Below, piece after piece: positions 36,911 through 46,223 of a DNA stretch of 61,903 nt. The position numbers and the translations under genes were made by a program. Every line of letters begins with the position of its first letter. Positions within the stretch are counted from its first letter, which is position 1. Source of the stretch: Halobellus captivus. Lineage in GTDB: Archaea; Halobacteriota; Halobacteria; Halobacteriales; Haloferacaceae. The stretch is taken from assembly GCF_007655485.1 (NCBI RefSeq), contig NZ_VJXQ01000001.1, forward strand, positions 254,643 through 316,545, given 5' to 3'. The notes beneath the pieces are model-generated. The model did not search any database and was not told the origin of the DNA. It was given only the letters and a program-made list of their open reading frames with translations.

Positions 36911-38089
36911 ATGGAGCGGATTGTGCTTATCGACGGCGCGAGGACACCCCACGGAACGCTACTCGGCTCGCTATCGGACGTGGAGGGGATCGAACTCGGT
37001 CGCACTGCGATCGACGGTCTCCTCGATCGGACCGGCGTGTCCGGCGAGGAAATCGACTGGGTCGCACTCGGGAACGCGATCCAAGCCGGTATCGGGCAGG
37101 TCCCCGGACGCCAGGCGGTGGTCGAATCGGCGCTCCCGAACGACACGCCGACGACGACGGTCAACGAGGCCTCCGGATCGGGATTGCGCGCGATCACGCT
37201 CGCGGCCGACCGTCTCGCGTCGGGGCGTGCCGACGTCGCCATCGCCGGAGGGTTCGAGTCGATGACGAACGCGCCGTGGATCCTGCCCGACTATCGCAAG
37301 GGACGTCGACACGGCGACGTCACGATACGCGATTCGATGATTCTCGACTCTCTGTGGGACGTGAACCTCGACCGCCACATGGGCGAGATTGCGGAGCAAT
37401 TGGTCGACAGACACATCGACACCTACGACGTTTCCCGGGAGGCGCAGGATCGATACGCGCTCGGGAGCCACCAGCGAGCGGCCGCGGCCATCGAAGCGGG
37501 ACTCTTCGACGACGAGATCGTTCCCGTCGAAGCGCCGACCGGCACCGTCGACACCGACGAGGGCCCGCGGCCGGATTCGACGATGGACGACCTCGCCGCG
37601 CTGCCGACCGCGTTCCGCGAGGACGGGACCGTGACGGCGGCGAACGCCTCGAAACTCTCGGACGGCGCGGGCGTCGTACTGCTCGCCACCGAATCGGCCG
37701 CCGAGGAGTTAGGCGTCGAGCCGATGGCCGAACTGGTCGACTACCGGTACGTCTACCGCGATCCCGACGAGTTCAACGAGGCCGTCGGCGACGTCGTCGA
37801 GCGGACACTCGTCGAGAACGATCTCACTGTCGAAGACATCGGCACCTTCTGGGTCAACGAGGCCTTCTCCGCACAGGAGGTCTACGTGATGGAGCACCTG
37901 TCGATCCCCCGCGAGAAGATGAATCCCCGCGGCGGTGCCGTCGCATTCGGCCATCCGATAGGTGCGTCCGGCGGAATGATCATGGCGTCGCTGGCGTACG
38001 AACTCCACGACGAGGGCCTCGAGTACGGAATGTCGGGAATGAGTATCGGCGGCGGCGGGTCCGTGATGTCCCTGTGGAAGCGGTGCTGA
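36911..38089 (+). CDS. Thiolase-fold protein with both catalytic Cys replaced by Ser
   Basis: 392 residues aligned over its whole length with acetyl-CoA C-acyltransferases: IVLIDGARTPHG, NAIQAGIGQVPGRQAV, SKLSDGAGVVLLA, NEAFSAQEVYVMEHL and GGAVAFGHPIGASGG, so the NEAF loop and catalytic His are kept. The nucleophile block, normally NKVCGSGL, reads NEASGSGL (Ser88, codon TCC 37172-37174). The second catalytic Cys, normally LCIGGG, reads MSIGGG (Ser378, codon AGT 38042-38044). The fold is intact with no frame break, so it is not a simple pseudogene; reaction must differ from ordinary thiolysis. Confidence 0.85.
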   Translation: MERIVLIDGARTPHGTLLGSLSDVEGIELGRTAIDGLLDRTGVSGEEIDWVALGNAIQAGIGQVPGRQAVVESALPNDTPTTTVNEASGSGLRAITLAADRLASGRADVAIAGGFESMTNAPWILPDYRKGRRHGDVTIRDSMILDSLWDVNLDRHMGEIAEQLVDRHIDTYDVSREAQDRYALGSHQRAAAAIEAGLFDDEIVPVEAPTGTVDTDEGPRPDSTMDDLAALPTAFREDGTVTAANASKLSDGAGVVLLATESAAEELGVEPMAELVDYRYVYRDPDEFNEAVGDVVERTLVENDLTVEDIGTFWVNEAFSAQEVYVMEHLSIPREKMNPRGGAVAFGHPIGASGGMIMASLAYELHDEGLEYGMSGMSIGGGGSVMSLWKRC

Positions 38090-38139
38090 GGGAGCGATCT
38101 AAGCCAACGTCGGGCGCCTCCACGGAGTCTCGACTATGA

Positions 38140-38340
38140 AGGGGAATACTATATAAAATACCTAAAAAATCTATTCCAGTACTCTTATGATATATACATT
38201 CTCAATATACATCTCGTAGATTATCTGCCGTGAAATGGCAGTACACGTCATATCTGAGGCTTATTCCAGATCTGTATATTATTAAGACAAATATACTACT
38301 ACACACCAATCAGAAAAAATTATATCATCTAACGATGAGA
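38140..38340. other. AT-rich island without genes
   Basis: About 200 bases, mostly A/T, between the thiolase stop and the 3' end of the DUF3179 gene. Two small hairpins are visible: ctgcc-gtgaaat-ggcag (38226-38242) and atctg-aggcttattc-cagat (38252-38271). It may hold transcription terminators for the convergent genes, or be foreign DNA. Confidence 0.55.
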
Positions 38341-39846
38341 CTACTCTAAAATGTGCACCGAATCGTAGTGCGTCCGGAACGCGAACCAGAGACCGTGTCG
38401 ACCGGGGATCCGCTCTCGCGTCTCTCCGTCAGTTGCGGTGAGCTCGTTTCGAGCGACAGTCCATCTGGTTCCGTCGGCGTCGACGAGTGCGAGCCCGTCC
38501 TCGTCGTCGACCCGCTCGACCGGCGTCGGCGGAGCCTCGTAGACGGCGATATCGTCGGTCGCATCCAGCAGAGCGACGACGTCGCGATCGACGATCTCGC
38601 CTTCGAGGACTGGATCCTCGCGCTCGCGGAGGTCGTCGATCGAGACGATCCACACCTCGTCGGGGTCGTCGACGACGATGCCGTAGACGGACTCCTTCTC
38701 CGGAAGCGCCCCGTCGGCCTTTCGAACGCCCGGTTGGACGATTTCCTCGCGGTTCCAGTAGTGCTCGAAGAAGTCGACGTTGCCGTCGTAGTACGAGTAG
38801 TCGTAGCCGTATCCCGTGTCGATGTCGAGCGCGAGCGTGTCCGGGTACTCGGCCTTCCATTCGCCCCACTCGGTCTGGGTAACCGCGTGTTGATCGAGGA
38901 ACAGATCCGGGTCCTCCGCCAGCGTCTCGCCGCCGATCGGAGTCCCGGCGTGTTGGTCCCACAGCGTCTCGCTTTCCTCGTCGTACATCACCTTGTTCCC
39001 CGAGGCGAGCATCCCGGAGCTGCCGAAGGTTCTGACGTCGTCGTCAGCGCCCTCACCCGCGGCTTTCGAGGGAACCCGTCGATCGTAGAGGATCGGCGCG
39101 TTGCAGAGCGTACAGTATGTGAGGCTCACCGGCACGCCCTGCAGTTCGGCGTTCAGCAGTTCGTGGGGGAACAGCACCCAGCGCGGGACGGCGTACGCGA
39201 CACCCTCGATCTCGAAGCCGAAGACGACGTGGTCGTCATCGAGATAGCGTTCGGGTGCGTCCGCAGCCGCGGGCGAGTCCGACGGCGACGCGTCGGAAGC
39301 GTCGCCCGTCTCGACCTCCTCGCCGGGAACGAACCGCGGCCCGTTCAGCGCCGCGAGGAACGACCGGTCGCAGTTGCCCCAGCGGATCTCCTGGAGGTCG
39401 AACTCCCGCGGCTCGCAGTCGAGCAGACCGCCGACGGGCGGGAGATACGAGCGGAAGAGCCGGAGCTTCCACTCCTCGAAGCCGTCGAGGGGCTCGATCT
39501 CCTGCTGGGAGTACCACGACTCCCACTCGACCCACGCGTGCGCGGAGTCAAAATCTGGTTCCGCTAGCGCCGCGAGGGCCTCGCGCACGCCCGGCCAGGT
39601 GACTTCCGGGAGTTCGAGGTAGCGCGGCGGGTCGTGGCTCCGAAGGGCGGCGGGAAAGCCGAACTGTTCCCAGTCGTTCGCGATGCTGTCGATCACCAGC
39701 AGTTCGACGAGGTGTGGTACGACGCGGTCGTCGCCCTCCTCGGCGAGCGCGTCGATCGCCGTCGCGTGCACGTCGGCGTCGCGGACGAGCAGCTGGTCTG
39801 TCAGCCACTGAAGGCGTTCCGTGGGAGTCTGATCGGGTTGTGTCAC
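38341..39846 (-). CDS. DUF3179 domain-containing protein
   Basis: 501 residues. The N-terminal about 80 residues resemble a HEAT-like repeat (ATAIDALAEEGDDRVVPHLVELL). The DUF3179 domain follows with HELLNAELQGVPVSLTYCTLCNAPILYDRRV, FGSSGMLASGNKVMYDEESETLWDQHAGTPIGGE (quoted in parts: VSLTYCTLCNAPILYDR, SGMLASGNKVMYDEES, TLWDQHAGTPIGGE) and YPDTLALDIDTGYG. Two Cys in TYCTLC suggest a metal or redox site. No signal peptide; function unknown. Confidence 0.88.
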   Translation of the reverse strand: MTQPDQTPTERLQWLTDQLLVRDADVHATAIDALAEEGDDRVVPHLVELLVIDSIANDWEQFGFPAALRSHDPPRYLELPEVTWPGVREALAALAEPDFDSAHAWVEWESWYSQQEIEPLDGFEEWKLRLFRSYLPPVGGLLDCEPREFDLQEIRWGNCDRSFLAALNGPRFVPGEEVETGDASDASPSDSPAAADAPERYLDDDHVVFGFEIEGVAYAVPRWVLFPHELLNAELQGVPVSLTYCTLCNAPILYDRRVPSKAAGEGADDDVRTFGSSGMLASGNKVMYDEESETLWDQHAGTPIGGETLAEDPDLFLDQHAVTQTEWGEWKAEYPDTLALDIDTGYGYDYSYYDGNVDFFEHYWNREEIVQPGVRKADGALPEKESVYGIVVDDPDEVWIVSIDDLREREDPVLEGEIVDRDVVALLDATDDIAVYEAPPTPVERVDDEDGLALVDADGTRWTVARNELTATDGETRERIPGRHGLWFAFRTHYDSVHILE

Positions 39847-39967
39847 AGTACCATCTCTGTCCCAAGCGAGCGTAAAAACCGTTCCTCATCCCCGCGCCTG
39901 GGGCGGGCCTGACTCCGATGGCCGACAACGGCGGCTATAAGTGCTTGTTTCACACAGTCATAGGCAT

Positions 39968-42900
39968 ATGCCAAACCGCGACAGCGATGCCGTTCCCGAC
40001 GGCGGCGTGGCTCGCGCCACACCGGCGAGAGACGCTCGGTCGGATTACTCGTACGTCTCCGAGTCGGTCGAGCGGCCGGACCTCGTCGACGCGCTCGATT
40101 CGCGCGTCGACGGCGAAGTCCGGTTCGACACCTACACCCGACAGATGTACGCGACCGACGCCAGCGCCTACGAGGTGACGCCGATCGGCGTCGTCTTCCC
40201 GACGTCGACCGAGGACGTCGCGAGCGTGGTCACCTACTGCGCCGAGGAGGGGATTCCGGTGCTCCCGCGCGGCGGCGGGACGAGCCTCGCCGGACAGACG
40301 GTCAACGAAGCGGTCGTCCTCGACTTCGCGCGCCACATGGACGAGGTGTACGACGTCGACCCCGACGCACGCGAGGCGCGCGTACAGGCCGGGACAGTGC
40401 TGGCGACGCTGAACGACCGCGCGGCGGAGTACGGCCTGACGTTCGGGCCCGACCCCGCGGCGGGCAACCGCAGCGCCATCGGCGGTGCGATCGGCAACAA
40501 CTCCACCGGCGCGCACTCGCTCGTCTACGAGAAGACCGACCACTACGTCGAGGAGGCCGAGGTCGTCCTCGCGGACGGGACCGTGACGACGTTCGGCGAG
40601 GTCGCCGTCGACGACCTGCGCGAACGCGCCAACCCGGACGGGGACGCCGAGGAGCGCGTCGCCGCGGGCGTCGTCGCCGTCCTCGACGAGCACACCGACG
40701 AGATCCACGAGCGCTTCCCGGAGATGAAGCGGAACGTCTCCGGCTACAACCTCGATCGGCTCGTCGCCGAGGCCGAGGGCGAGTACGGCGAGGCGGGCGT
40801 CGTCAACCTCGGCCGTCTGCTCGCGGGGTCGGAGGGAACGCTCGCGGTCGTCACCGAGGCGACCGTCTCCTTAGAGCCGCTTCCCGAGACGAAGTCGGTC
40901 GCGCTGTTGACGTACGACAGCGTCGTCGAGACCGTCAGCGACGTCGTCCACGTCCTCGAGCACGACCCGGCCGCGGTCGAACTGATCGACGACGTGCTGA
41001 TCGAACTGGCGTCTAACACGACGGAGTTCGCCGACGTCGCCGCGAAGTTGCCCGAGCGGACCGAGGCCGCCCTGCTCGTGGAGTTCTACGCCGAAAGCGA
41101 GGAAGACGGCCGCGAGAAGGTGCGAACGCTCCTCGAAGACCGCGTTCCGGGTCGCGCGAACGATGAAGGCAAAAACAGCGCTGGCAACGCGTCCATAGAC
41201 ACGGGTTCCGAGCGCTACGCGTTCGACGCGTTAGAGGCATACGACAAGGCGGACAGAAAGGAGCTCTGGAAGCTCCGCAAATCCGGGCTCCCGATCCTGC
41301 TCGGACGGACGAGCGACGCGAAGCATATCAGCTTCCTCGAAGACTGCGCCGTCCCGCCGGAACACCTTCCGCGGTTCGTCACCGAGTTCCAGTCAGTCTT
41401 AGAAGAACACGACACGTTCGCGGCCTTCTACGCGCACGCCGGACCGGGCGTACTGCACGTCCGCCCGCTGGTGAACACGAAGTCACAGACGGATCTCGAT
41501 GCGATGGAAGCGATCGGGGAGGCCGTGACCGACCTCGTCGTCGAACTCGGCGGCTCCGTCTCCGGCGAGCACGGCGATGGACGCGCCCGGACGCAGTGGA
41601 ACCGGAAGCTCTACGGCGACGACCTCTGGTTCGCGTTCCAGGATCTCAAGACCGCCTTCGATCCCGACTGGCTGCTGAACCCCGGACAAGTCTGCGGCGA
41701 CGTCGCGCTCACGGAGAACCTCCGATTCGATCCCGAATACCAGTTCGACGCCGGGTTCGACCCGGCCCTGGTGTGGGACAACGAGAACGGGATGCAGGGG
41801 ATGGTCGAACTCTGTCACGGCTGCGGCGGCTGTCGCACCCAACAGACCGAGGGCGGCGTGATGTGCCCCACCTACCGCGCGGCCGACGAGGAGATCACCG
41901 CCACGCGCGGCCGGGCGAACATGCTCCGACAGGCGATGAGCGGCGACCTCCCGGACGACCCCACCGACGAGGAGTTCGTCACCGAGGTGATGGACCTCTG
42001 TATCGGCTGTAAGGGCTGCGCGAACGACTGCCCGAGCGAGGTCGACCTCGCGAAGTTGAAGGCGGAGGTGACCCACGCCTACCACGAGGAGCACGGCTCT
42101 TCGATCCGCTCGAAACTGTTCGCGAACGTCGACACGCTGGCGAAGGTCGGCAGCGCGTTCGCGCCGGTCTCGAACTGGGCCGCGGAGGTGCCTGGCGCGC
42201 GAACCGTGCTGGAAAAGACGATCGGCATCGCCACCGACCGTACGCTCCCGACGTTCGAGCGCGAGACGTTGCAGGACTGGTTCTCCGCGCGCGGCGGCTC
42301 CCGCGTCGCACCCGGCGAGGCCGAGCGCCAAGCCATCCTGCTGCCCGACACCTACACGAACTACAGCCACCCCGCCGTCGGCAAGGCGGCCGTGGAAGTG
42401 CTCGAAGCCGCGGGGGTCCACGTGGACGTCGCGAGCGTGACCGACAGCGGCCGCCCGGCGTTCTCGAAGGGCTTCCTCGACGTCGCGCGCGACACCGCCG
42501 AGAGCACGGTTGAAGCGCTCGCCCCACGGATCGAAGACGGCTGGGACGTCGTCGTCGCGGAACCCTCCGACGCGGTGATGCTTCAGTCCGACTACGGCGA
42601 CCTCCTCTCCGGATCCGACGTCGAGGCCGTCCAAGCAAACAGCTACGGGGTCTGTGAGTACCTCGACGTCTTCCGGCTCGACGACGAAATCGACTTCGAA
42701 GCGCCGGAGCGCTCGGTGGCCTACCACGGCCACTGCCACCAGAAGGCGACGAAGAAGGACCACCACGCGGTCGGCGTCCTCCGCCGGGCGGGCTACGCGG
42801 TCGACCCGCTCGATTCGGGCTGCTGCGGGATGGCCGGGAGCTTCGGATACGAGGCCGAACACCGCGCGATGAGCCAGGCGATCGGCGACACGCTCAAAGG

Positions 42901-43075
42901 GCAGGTCGACGCCAGCGAGGCCGAGTCCGTCGTCGCACCCGGCGCGTCCTGCCGCACGCAGCTCAACGACCTCGGCGCGAGGATCGATCAGTCGCTGCTC
43001 CCCGAGGCCGATCCGGACCGCGAGGGCCCACCGACGCCGATCGAGGCGCTCGCAGCGGGCTTGGCAGAGAACTGA
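39968..43075 (+). CDS. FAD/iron-sulfur 2-hydroxyacid dehydrogenase (YdiJ/D-lactate dehydrogenase type)
   Basis: 1035-residue fusion of a flavin oxidase and an Fe-S reductase. N-terminal FAD domain with PVLPRGGGTSLAGQT and FGPDPAAGNRSAIGGAIGNNSTGAHS (parts), FAD-oxidase C-terminal domain with SGEHGDGRARTQW, two 4Fe-4S motifs (CHGCGGCRTQQ...CP and LCIGCKGCANDCP) near residues 615-690, and a CCG domain with HGHCHQKATKK and GCCGMAGSFGYE. The build matches E. coli YdiJ and D-lactate dehydrogenases feeding electrons to the quinone pool. ATG 39968 fits better than GTG at 39941. Confidence 0.92.
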   Translation: MPNRDSDAVPDGGVARATPARDARSDYSYVSESVERPDLVDALDSRVDGEVRFDTYTRQMYATDASAYEVTPIGVVFPTSTEDVASVVTYCAEEGIPVLPRGGGTSLAGQTVNEAVVLDFARHMDEVYDVDPDAREARVQAGTVLATLNDRAAEYGLTFGPDPAAGNRSAIGGAIGNNSTGAHSLVYEKTDHYVEEAEVVLADGTVTTFGEVAVDDLRERANPDGDAEERVAAGVVAVLDEHTDEIHERFPEMKRNVSGYNLDRLVAEAEGEYGEAGVVNLGRLLAGSEGTLAVVTEATVSLEPLPETKSVALLTYDSVVETVSDVVHVLEHDPAAVELIDDVLIELASNTTEFADVAAKLPERTEAALLVEFYAESEEDGREKVRTLLEDRVPGRANDEGKNSAGNASIDTGSERYAFDALEAYDKADRKELWKLRKSGLPILLGRTSDAKHISFLEDCAVPPEHLPRFVTEFQSVLEEHDTFAAFYAHAGPGVLHVRPLVNTKSQTDLDAMEAIGEAVTDLVVELGGSVSGEHGDGRARTQWNRKLYGDDLWFAFQDLKTAFDPDWLLNPGQVCGDVALTENLRFDPEYQFDAGFDPALVWDNENGMQGMVELCHGCGGCRTQQTEGGVMCPTYRAADEEITATRGRANMLRQAMSGDLPDDPTDEEFVTEVMDLCIGCKGCANDCPSEVDLAKLKAEVTHAYHEEHGSSIRSKLFANVDTLAKVGSAFAPVSNWAAEVPGARTVLEKTIGIATDRTLPTFERETLQDWFSARGGSRVAPGEAERQAILLPDTYTNYSHPAVGKAAVEVLEAAGVHVDVASVTDSGRPAFSKGFLDVARDTAESTVEALAPRIEDGWDVVVAEPSDAVMLQSDYGDLLSGSDVEAVQANSYGVCEYLDVFRLDDEIDFEAPERSVAYHGHCHQKATKKDHHAVGVLRRAGYAVDPLDSGCCGMAGSFGYEAEHRAMSQAIGDTLKGQVDASEAESVVAPGASCRTQLNDLGARIDQSLLPEADPDREGPPTPIEALAAGLAEN

Positions 43076-43122
43076 TCGCATCGCTATCGGCCATCGCTTT
43101 TCCGGCTCATTTCCCGCGAGCG

Positions 43123-43260
43123 TTTATATGCGAAGCCGCGGCCAACGCCCCTATGAGCTGAACGCGGTCCCACGCCGCTTCGCGGGTGTTCGGCACGTCG
43201 GCGTGGGAACAATCGACGTGTCGCGCTCGCCGTCTCAGTCGGTAGCGCGAACGGTGCCGA
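43123..43260 (+). ncRNA. Possible structured non-coding RNA
   Basis: A clear TATA (tttatatg, 43123-43130) stands before non-coding sequence. About 45 bases on there is a perfect 9-bp stem CCCACGCCG (43169-43177) / CGGCGTGGG (43199-43207) with an inner GUG-UUCGG-CAC hairpin and AACA directly after it. No reading frame fits. The shape recalls H/ACA-type guides but the pocket is asymmetric, so the class is open. Confidence 0.35.
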
Positions 43261-43271
43261 CTGTCAGCCCC

Positions 43272-43307
43272 CACTGAGACGCCAATCTATGCACTGAGAC
43301 GCCAATC
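43272..43307. repeat. Two-copy tandem repeat, period 20, at the MFS gene end
   Basis: cactgagacgccaatc occurs at 43272-43287 and 43292-43307, the second copy ending three bases past the stop codon of the minus-strand MFS gene. Confidence 0.85.
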
Positions 43308-43310
43308 AAT

Positions 43311-44504
43311 TCACGCCGTTTTCGGGGCTGTGCCCCGGTGGAACAGCCACCCTCCGAGGAGCGTCATCACAAACACGAGTACGAGCGGCAGCGTGTACCC
43401 GCCGGAGAAACCGGTCAGGACGTTCAGGAGGATCGGTACCGAAATCGCCGTCACCGCCTCGCCGATGTTGAAGATGCCGATGAGCGCCGTCGCGTTCGCC
43501 GCCCCGAAGCGATTCAGGAGAATTGGCGAGAACAGCGGCGCGACCACCCCCAGTCCGATGCCGAAGAGGACGAGCACGACGTACATCGAGAGCGGTGTCG
43601 AGACGAGCGGCAACCCGCCCATTCCGATCGCAGCCAGCACGACGCCGCTCGTGAGCGTCACACGGATGCCGACCCGGTCGGCGACCGCGCCGCCGGCGAT
43701 TCGCGTGATCACGCTGACCCCGCCGACGATGCCGAACGCCGTCGCCGCCACCGTGCGGCCGATGCCGCCCGCGGTCAGAATAGCGACGAGATCCACCGAG
43801 AGTACGAAGTACCAGCTCCACAGCAGCGAGAACCCGGCGAGCGAGACGACGAACGCGCGGTCCGCCAACCGATCTCGGATCCACGCGACGTCGACAGACG
43901 CCGCGGCCGTCCCGCGGACACCCGGCGGGCGCCGATAGACGGTACTCGAAAGCAGAATCACCGCGGCGGTCGTCCACCCGATGACGAGGAGTGCCCTCGA
44001 GATCGACATCCGTTCGAGCAGGAAGACCCAGACCGGTGGCAGGACTAACACACCGAGCCCGTTGCCGATGAACGTGATGCCCATCGCGCGGCCCTCGTAC
44101 TCGTCGAACCACTGCGGGACCAGCGAGATGACGATGACGAACACCGTTCCCCCCGCGGTTCCCAAGAGGCCGAAAGCGAACATCAGGACCGGATAGGAGG
44201 CCGCAAACTGAACCAGGCCGACCGCGAGCGCGAACGCGACGCCGCTGATGGCGACGACGGGACGCAGCGGCGCCCGAGCGATGAGAATGCCGATCAGCCC
44301 CCCGGCGATCATAAACGCTGCCGTCGTGATCGAGAAGATCGTGGATACGCGGAGTCTCGACAGCCCGAAGGCGGATTCGATGGCCTGCGAGTAGACGGTG
44401 AACGTGAAGATCATTCCCCAGATGAGCGTCAGCAGGACCAACCCGAGCACGGAGATGAGCCAACTGGTTCGCGAGTCGAGCGCGGCGTCTTTGTCTTCTA
44501 TCAT
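43311..44504 (-). CDS. MFS transporter (oxalate/formate antiporter- or monocarboxylate-like)
   Basis: 397 residues with 12 hydrophobic segments and the loop RxGRR-like remnants of MFS (RAPLRPVVAISG; ADRVGIRVTLTSG). GNGLGVLVLPPVWVFLL and the order of helices resemble the OFA/monocarboxylate carrier group; substrate likely an organic acid. It lies between the hydroxyacid dehydrogenase and aldehyde dehydrogenase genes, which fits carboxylate import. Confidence 0.85.
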   Translation of the reverse strand: MIEDKDAALDSRTSWLISVLGLVLLTLIWGMIFTFTVYSQAIESAFGLSRLRVSTIFSITTAAFMIAGGLIGILIARAPLRPVVAISGVAFALAVGLVQFAASYPVLMFAFGLLGTAGGTVFVIVISLVPQWFDEYEGRAMGITFIGNGLGVLVLPPVWVFLLERMSISRALLVIGWTTAAVILLSSTVYRRPPGVRGTAAASVDVAWIRDRLADRAFVVSLAGFSLLWSWYFVLSVDLVAILTAGGIGRTVAATAFGIVGGVSVITRIAGGAVADRVGIRVTLTSGVVLAAIGMGGLPLVSTPLSMYVVLVLFGIGLGVVAPLFSPILLNRFGAANATALIGIFNIGEAVTAISVPILLNVLTGFSGGYTLPLVLVFVMTLLGGWLFHRGTAPKTA

Positions 44505-44704
44505 AGCGGGAACCTCGACGAAATCGTCGGCAGAGACGGGATTCCGCCGACTGGTCTGTTCGTCCGTATCGTGTCTCTTCCTCCGTTTAGAGTTTTCTCA
44601 CTGCGGATGGTGAAATGCGTTCCCGCCGAGTGGTGATATCACCGGTGTAACTTGGTTACGGGCGAAAAATTTGGCGATCTGACCAAACTTTCATTAGTGA
44701 TTCA

Positions 44705-44714
44705 CGTTAACGTT
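44705..44714. promoter_or_regulatory. Palindrome acgttaacgt before the aldehyde dehydrogenase start
   Basis: Perfect 10-base palindrome ending 5 bases before the ATG at 44720, just after a TATA-like ttcattag region. Position over the expected transcription start suggests a repressor site. Confidence 0.4.
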
Positions 44715-44719
44715 ATAGT

Positions 44720-46219
44720 ATGGCACTCGAAGGTCAGTCCAAATACAGCATCGACGCGGATTGGAGCAAGCTCTATATCGGCGGCGAGTGGGTGGAGTCC
44801 GAGAGCGGGAAGCTGACACCCGTCGAGGACCCGTCGACGCGCGAAGTCGTCACGGAGGTCCCCCGCGGGACCGAGGGTGACGTCGACGCCGCCTACGAGG
44901 CGGCTGTCGAAGCCCAAGCGGAGTGGCGAGAACACCCGCCCGCCGCGCGGCAGGAGGCCGTCCAGGGTCTCATTCAAGCTATCGACGAGCATCAAGAGGA
45001 GATCGTCGAACTGATCACGACCGAGATCGGCGGGATCCACGGCGTCGGCGAGACGTCGATCCAGATCACGCAGGATCACCTCGCCGAAGCGGCGACCCTC
45101 CCCCGGCGGATGAAGGGCGAGACGGCCGCCTCCAACATCCCAGGGAAGGAGAACATCGTCTACCGCGAACCGAAGGGCGTCGTCACGGTCATCTCGCCGT
45201 GGAACTTCCCACTGAACCTCACGGCCCGCGCGCTCGCGCCAGCTATCGCCGCCGGTAACTCGGTCGTGCTCAAGCCCGCGACGGACGCGCCGATCGTCGG
45301 CGGTCTCGTCTGGGCCCGTCTGGCCGAAGAGGCGGGAATCCCCGACGGCGTGGTCAACGTCGTCACCGGGAAGGGCTCCGAAATCGGCGATCACATCGCG
45401 AGCCACCCCGACAGCGACGTCGTCGCGTTCACGGGATCGACCGAGGTCGGACAGCACGTTGCCGGTCTCGCGGCGGAGAACCTGGCGGTACCCGCGATGG
45501 AACTCGGCGGCAACAACGCCCACATCGTCACCGCCGAGGCGGACATCGAGGAGGCGATCAACGCCGCGGTGTTCGGCTCGTTCATCCATCAGGGACAGGT
45601 CTGCATCTCGATCAACCGCCACCTCGTCCACGAGTCGATCTACGACGAGTACGTCGAGCGATTGACCGAGCGCGCCGAGTCGCTTCCCGCCGGAAGCGCG
45701 CACGACGAGGTCGTCCTCGGCCCCATCATCAACGAATCCCAGCGCGACGAGATGCTCGACTACGTCGAGCGCTCGATCGAGGACGGTGCGACGCTCGAAA
45801 CGGGCGGCGAAACCGTCGAACTCGACGGCGTCGAGGACTCGCTTGTCGTCAGGCCCACAGTCATCTCGGGCGCGACGAACGATATGCCCGCGGCGTGCAA
45901 CGAGCACTTCGGCCCCATCGCCCCCGTCATTCCGTTCTCGGACGTCGACGAGGCCATCGAGATGGCGAACGACACAGAGTACGGGCTCACCGGCTCGGTC
46001 CACGCTGGCGACATCGGCACCGGACTCCAGATCGCCAAGCGGATGGACACCGGTAACGTCCACGTCAACGATCAGGGGATCAACGACGAGGCCCACGTTC
46101 CGTTCAGCGGCACGAAGGCTTCGGGCCTCGGCGGCTACAACTCCACGGACTTCCTCGACGAAGTGACCGAGAAGAAGTGGATCTCGCTGCAGCACGAGCC
46201 GCGAGAGTTCCCGTTCTGA
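44720..46219 (+). CDS. NAD(P)-dependent aldehyde dehydrogenase
   Basis: 499-residue ALDH-superfamily enzyme oxidising an aldehyde to the acid. Cofactor motif FTGSTEVGQHV, catalytic Glu261 in MELGGNNAH and catalytic Cys295 in GQVCISINR are present, as are the VISPWNFPLNLTARALAPA and NEHFGPIAPVIPF stretches. Similar to benzaldehyde/vanillin dehydrogenases as well as general ALDHs; I cannot fix the substrate. The next SDR starts 4 bases after its stop, so they form an operon. Confidence 0.93.
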   Translation: MALEGQSKYSIDADWSKLYIGGEWVESESGKLTPVEDPSTREVVTEVPRGTEGDVDAAYEAAVEAQAEWREHPPAARQEAVQGLIQAIDEHQEEIVELITTEIGGIHGVGETSIQITQDHLAEAATLPRRMKGETAASNIPGKENIVYREPKGVVTVISPWNFPLNLTARALAPAIAAGNSVVLKPATDAPIVGGLVWARLAEEAGIPDGVVNVVTGKGSEIGDHIASHPDSDVVAFTGSTEVGQHVAGLAAENLAVPAMELGGNNAHIVTAEADIEEAINAAVFGSFIHQGQVCISINRHLVHESIYDEYVERLTERAESLPAGSAHDEVVLGPIINESQRDEMLDYVERSIEDGATLETGGETVELDGVEDSLVVRPTVISGATNDMPAACNEHFGPIAPVIPFSDVDEAIEMANDTEYGLTGSVHAGDIGTGLQIAKRMDTGNVHVNDQGINDEAHVPFSGTKASGLGGYNSTDFLDEVTEKKWISLQHEPREFPF

Positions 46220-46223
46220 GACC

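Noticed and set aside
41483-43081. 532-codon minus-strand frame
   Set aside because: Shadow of the FAD/Fe-S dehydrogenase; no recognisable protein content.
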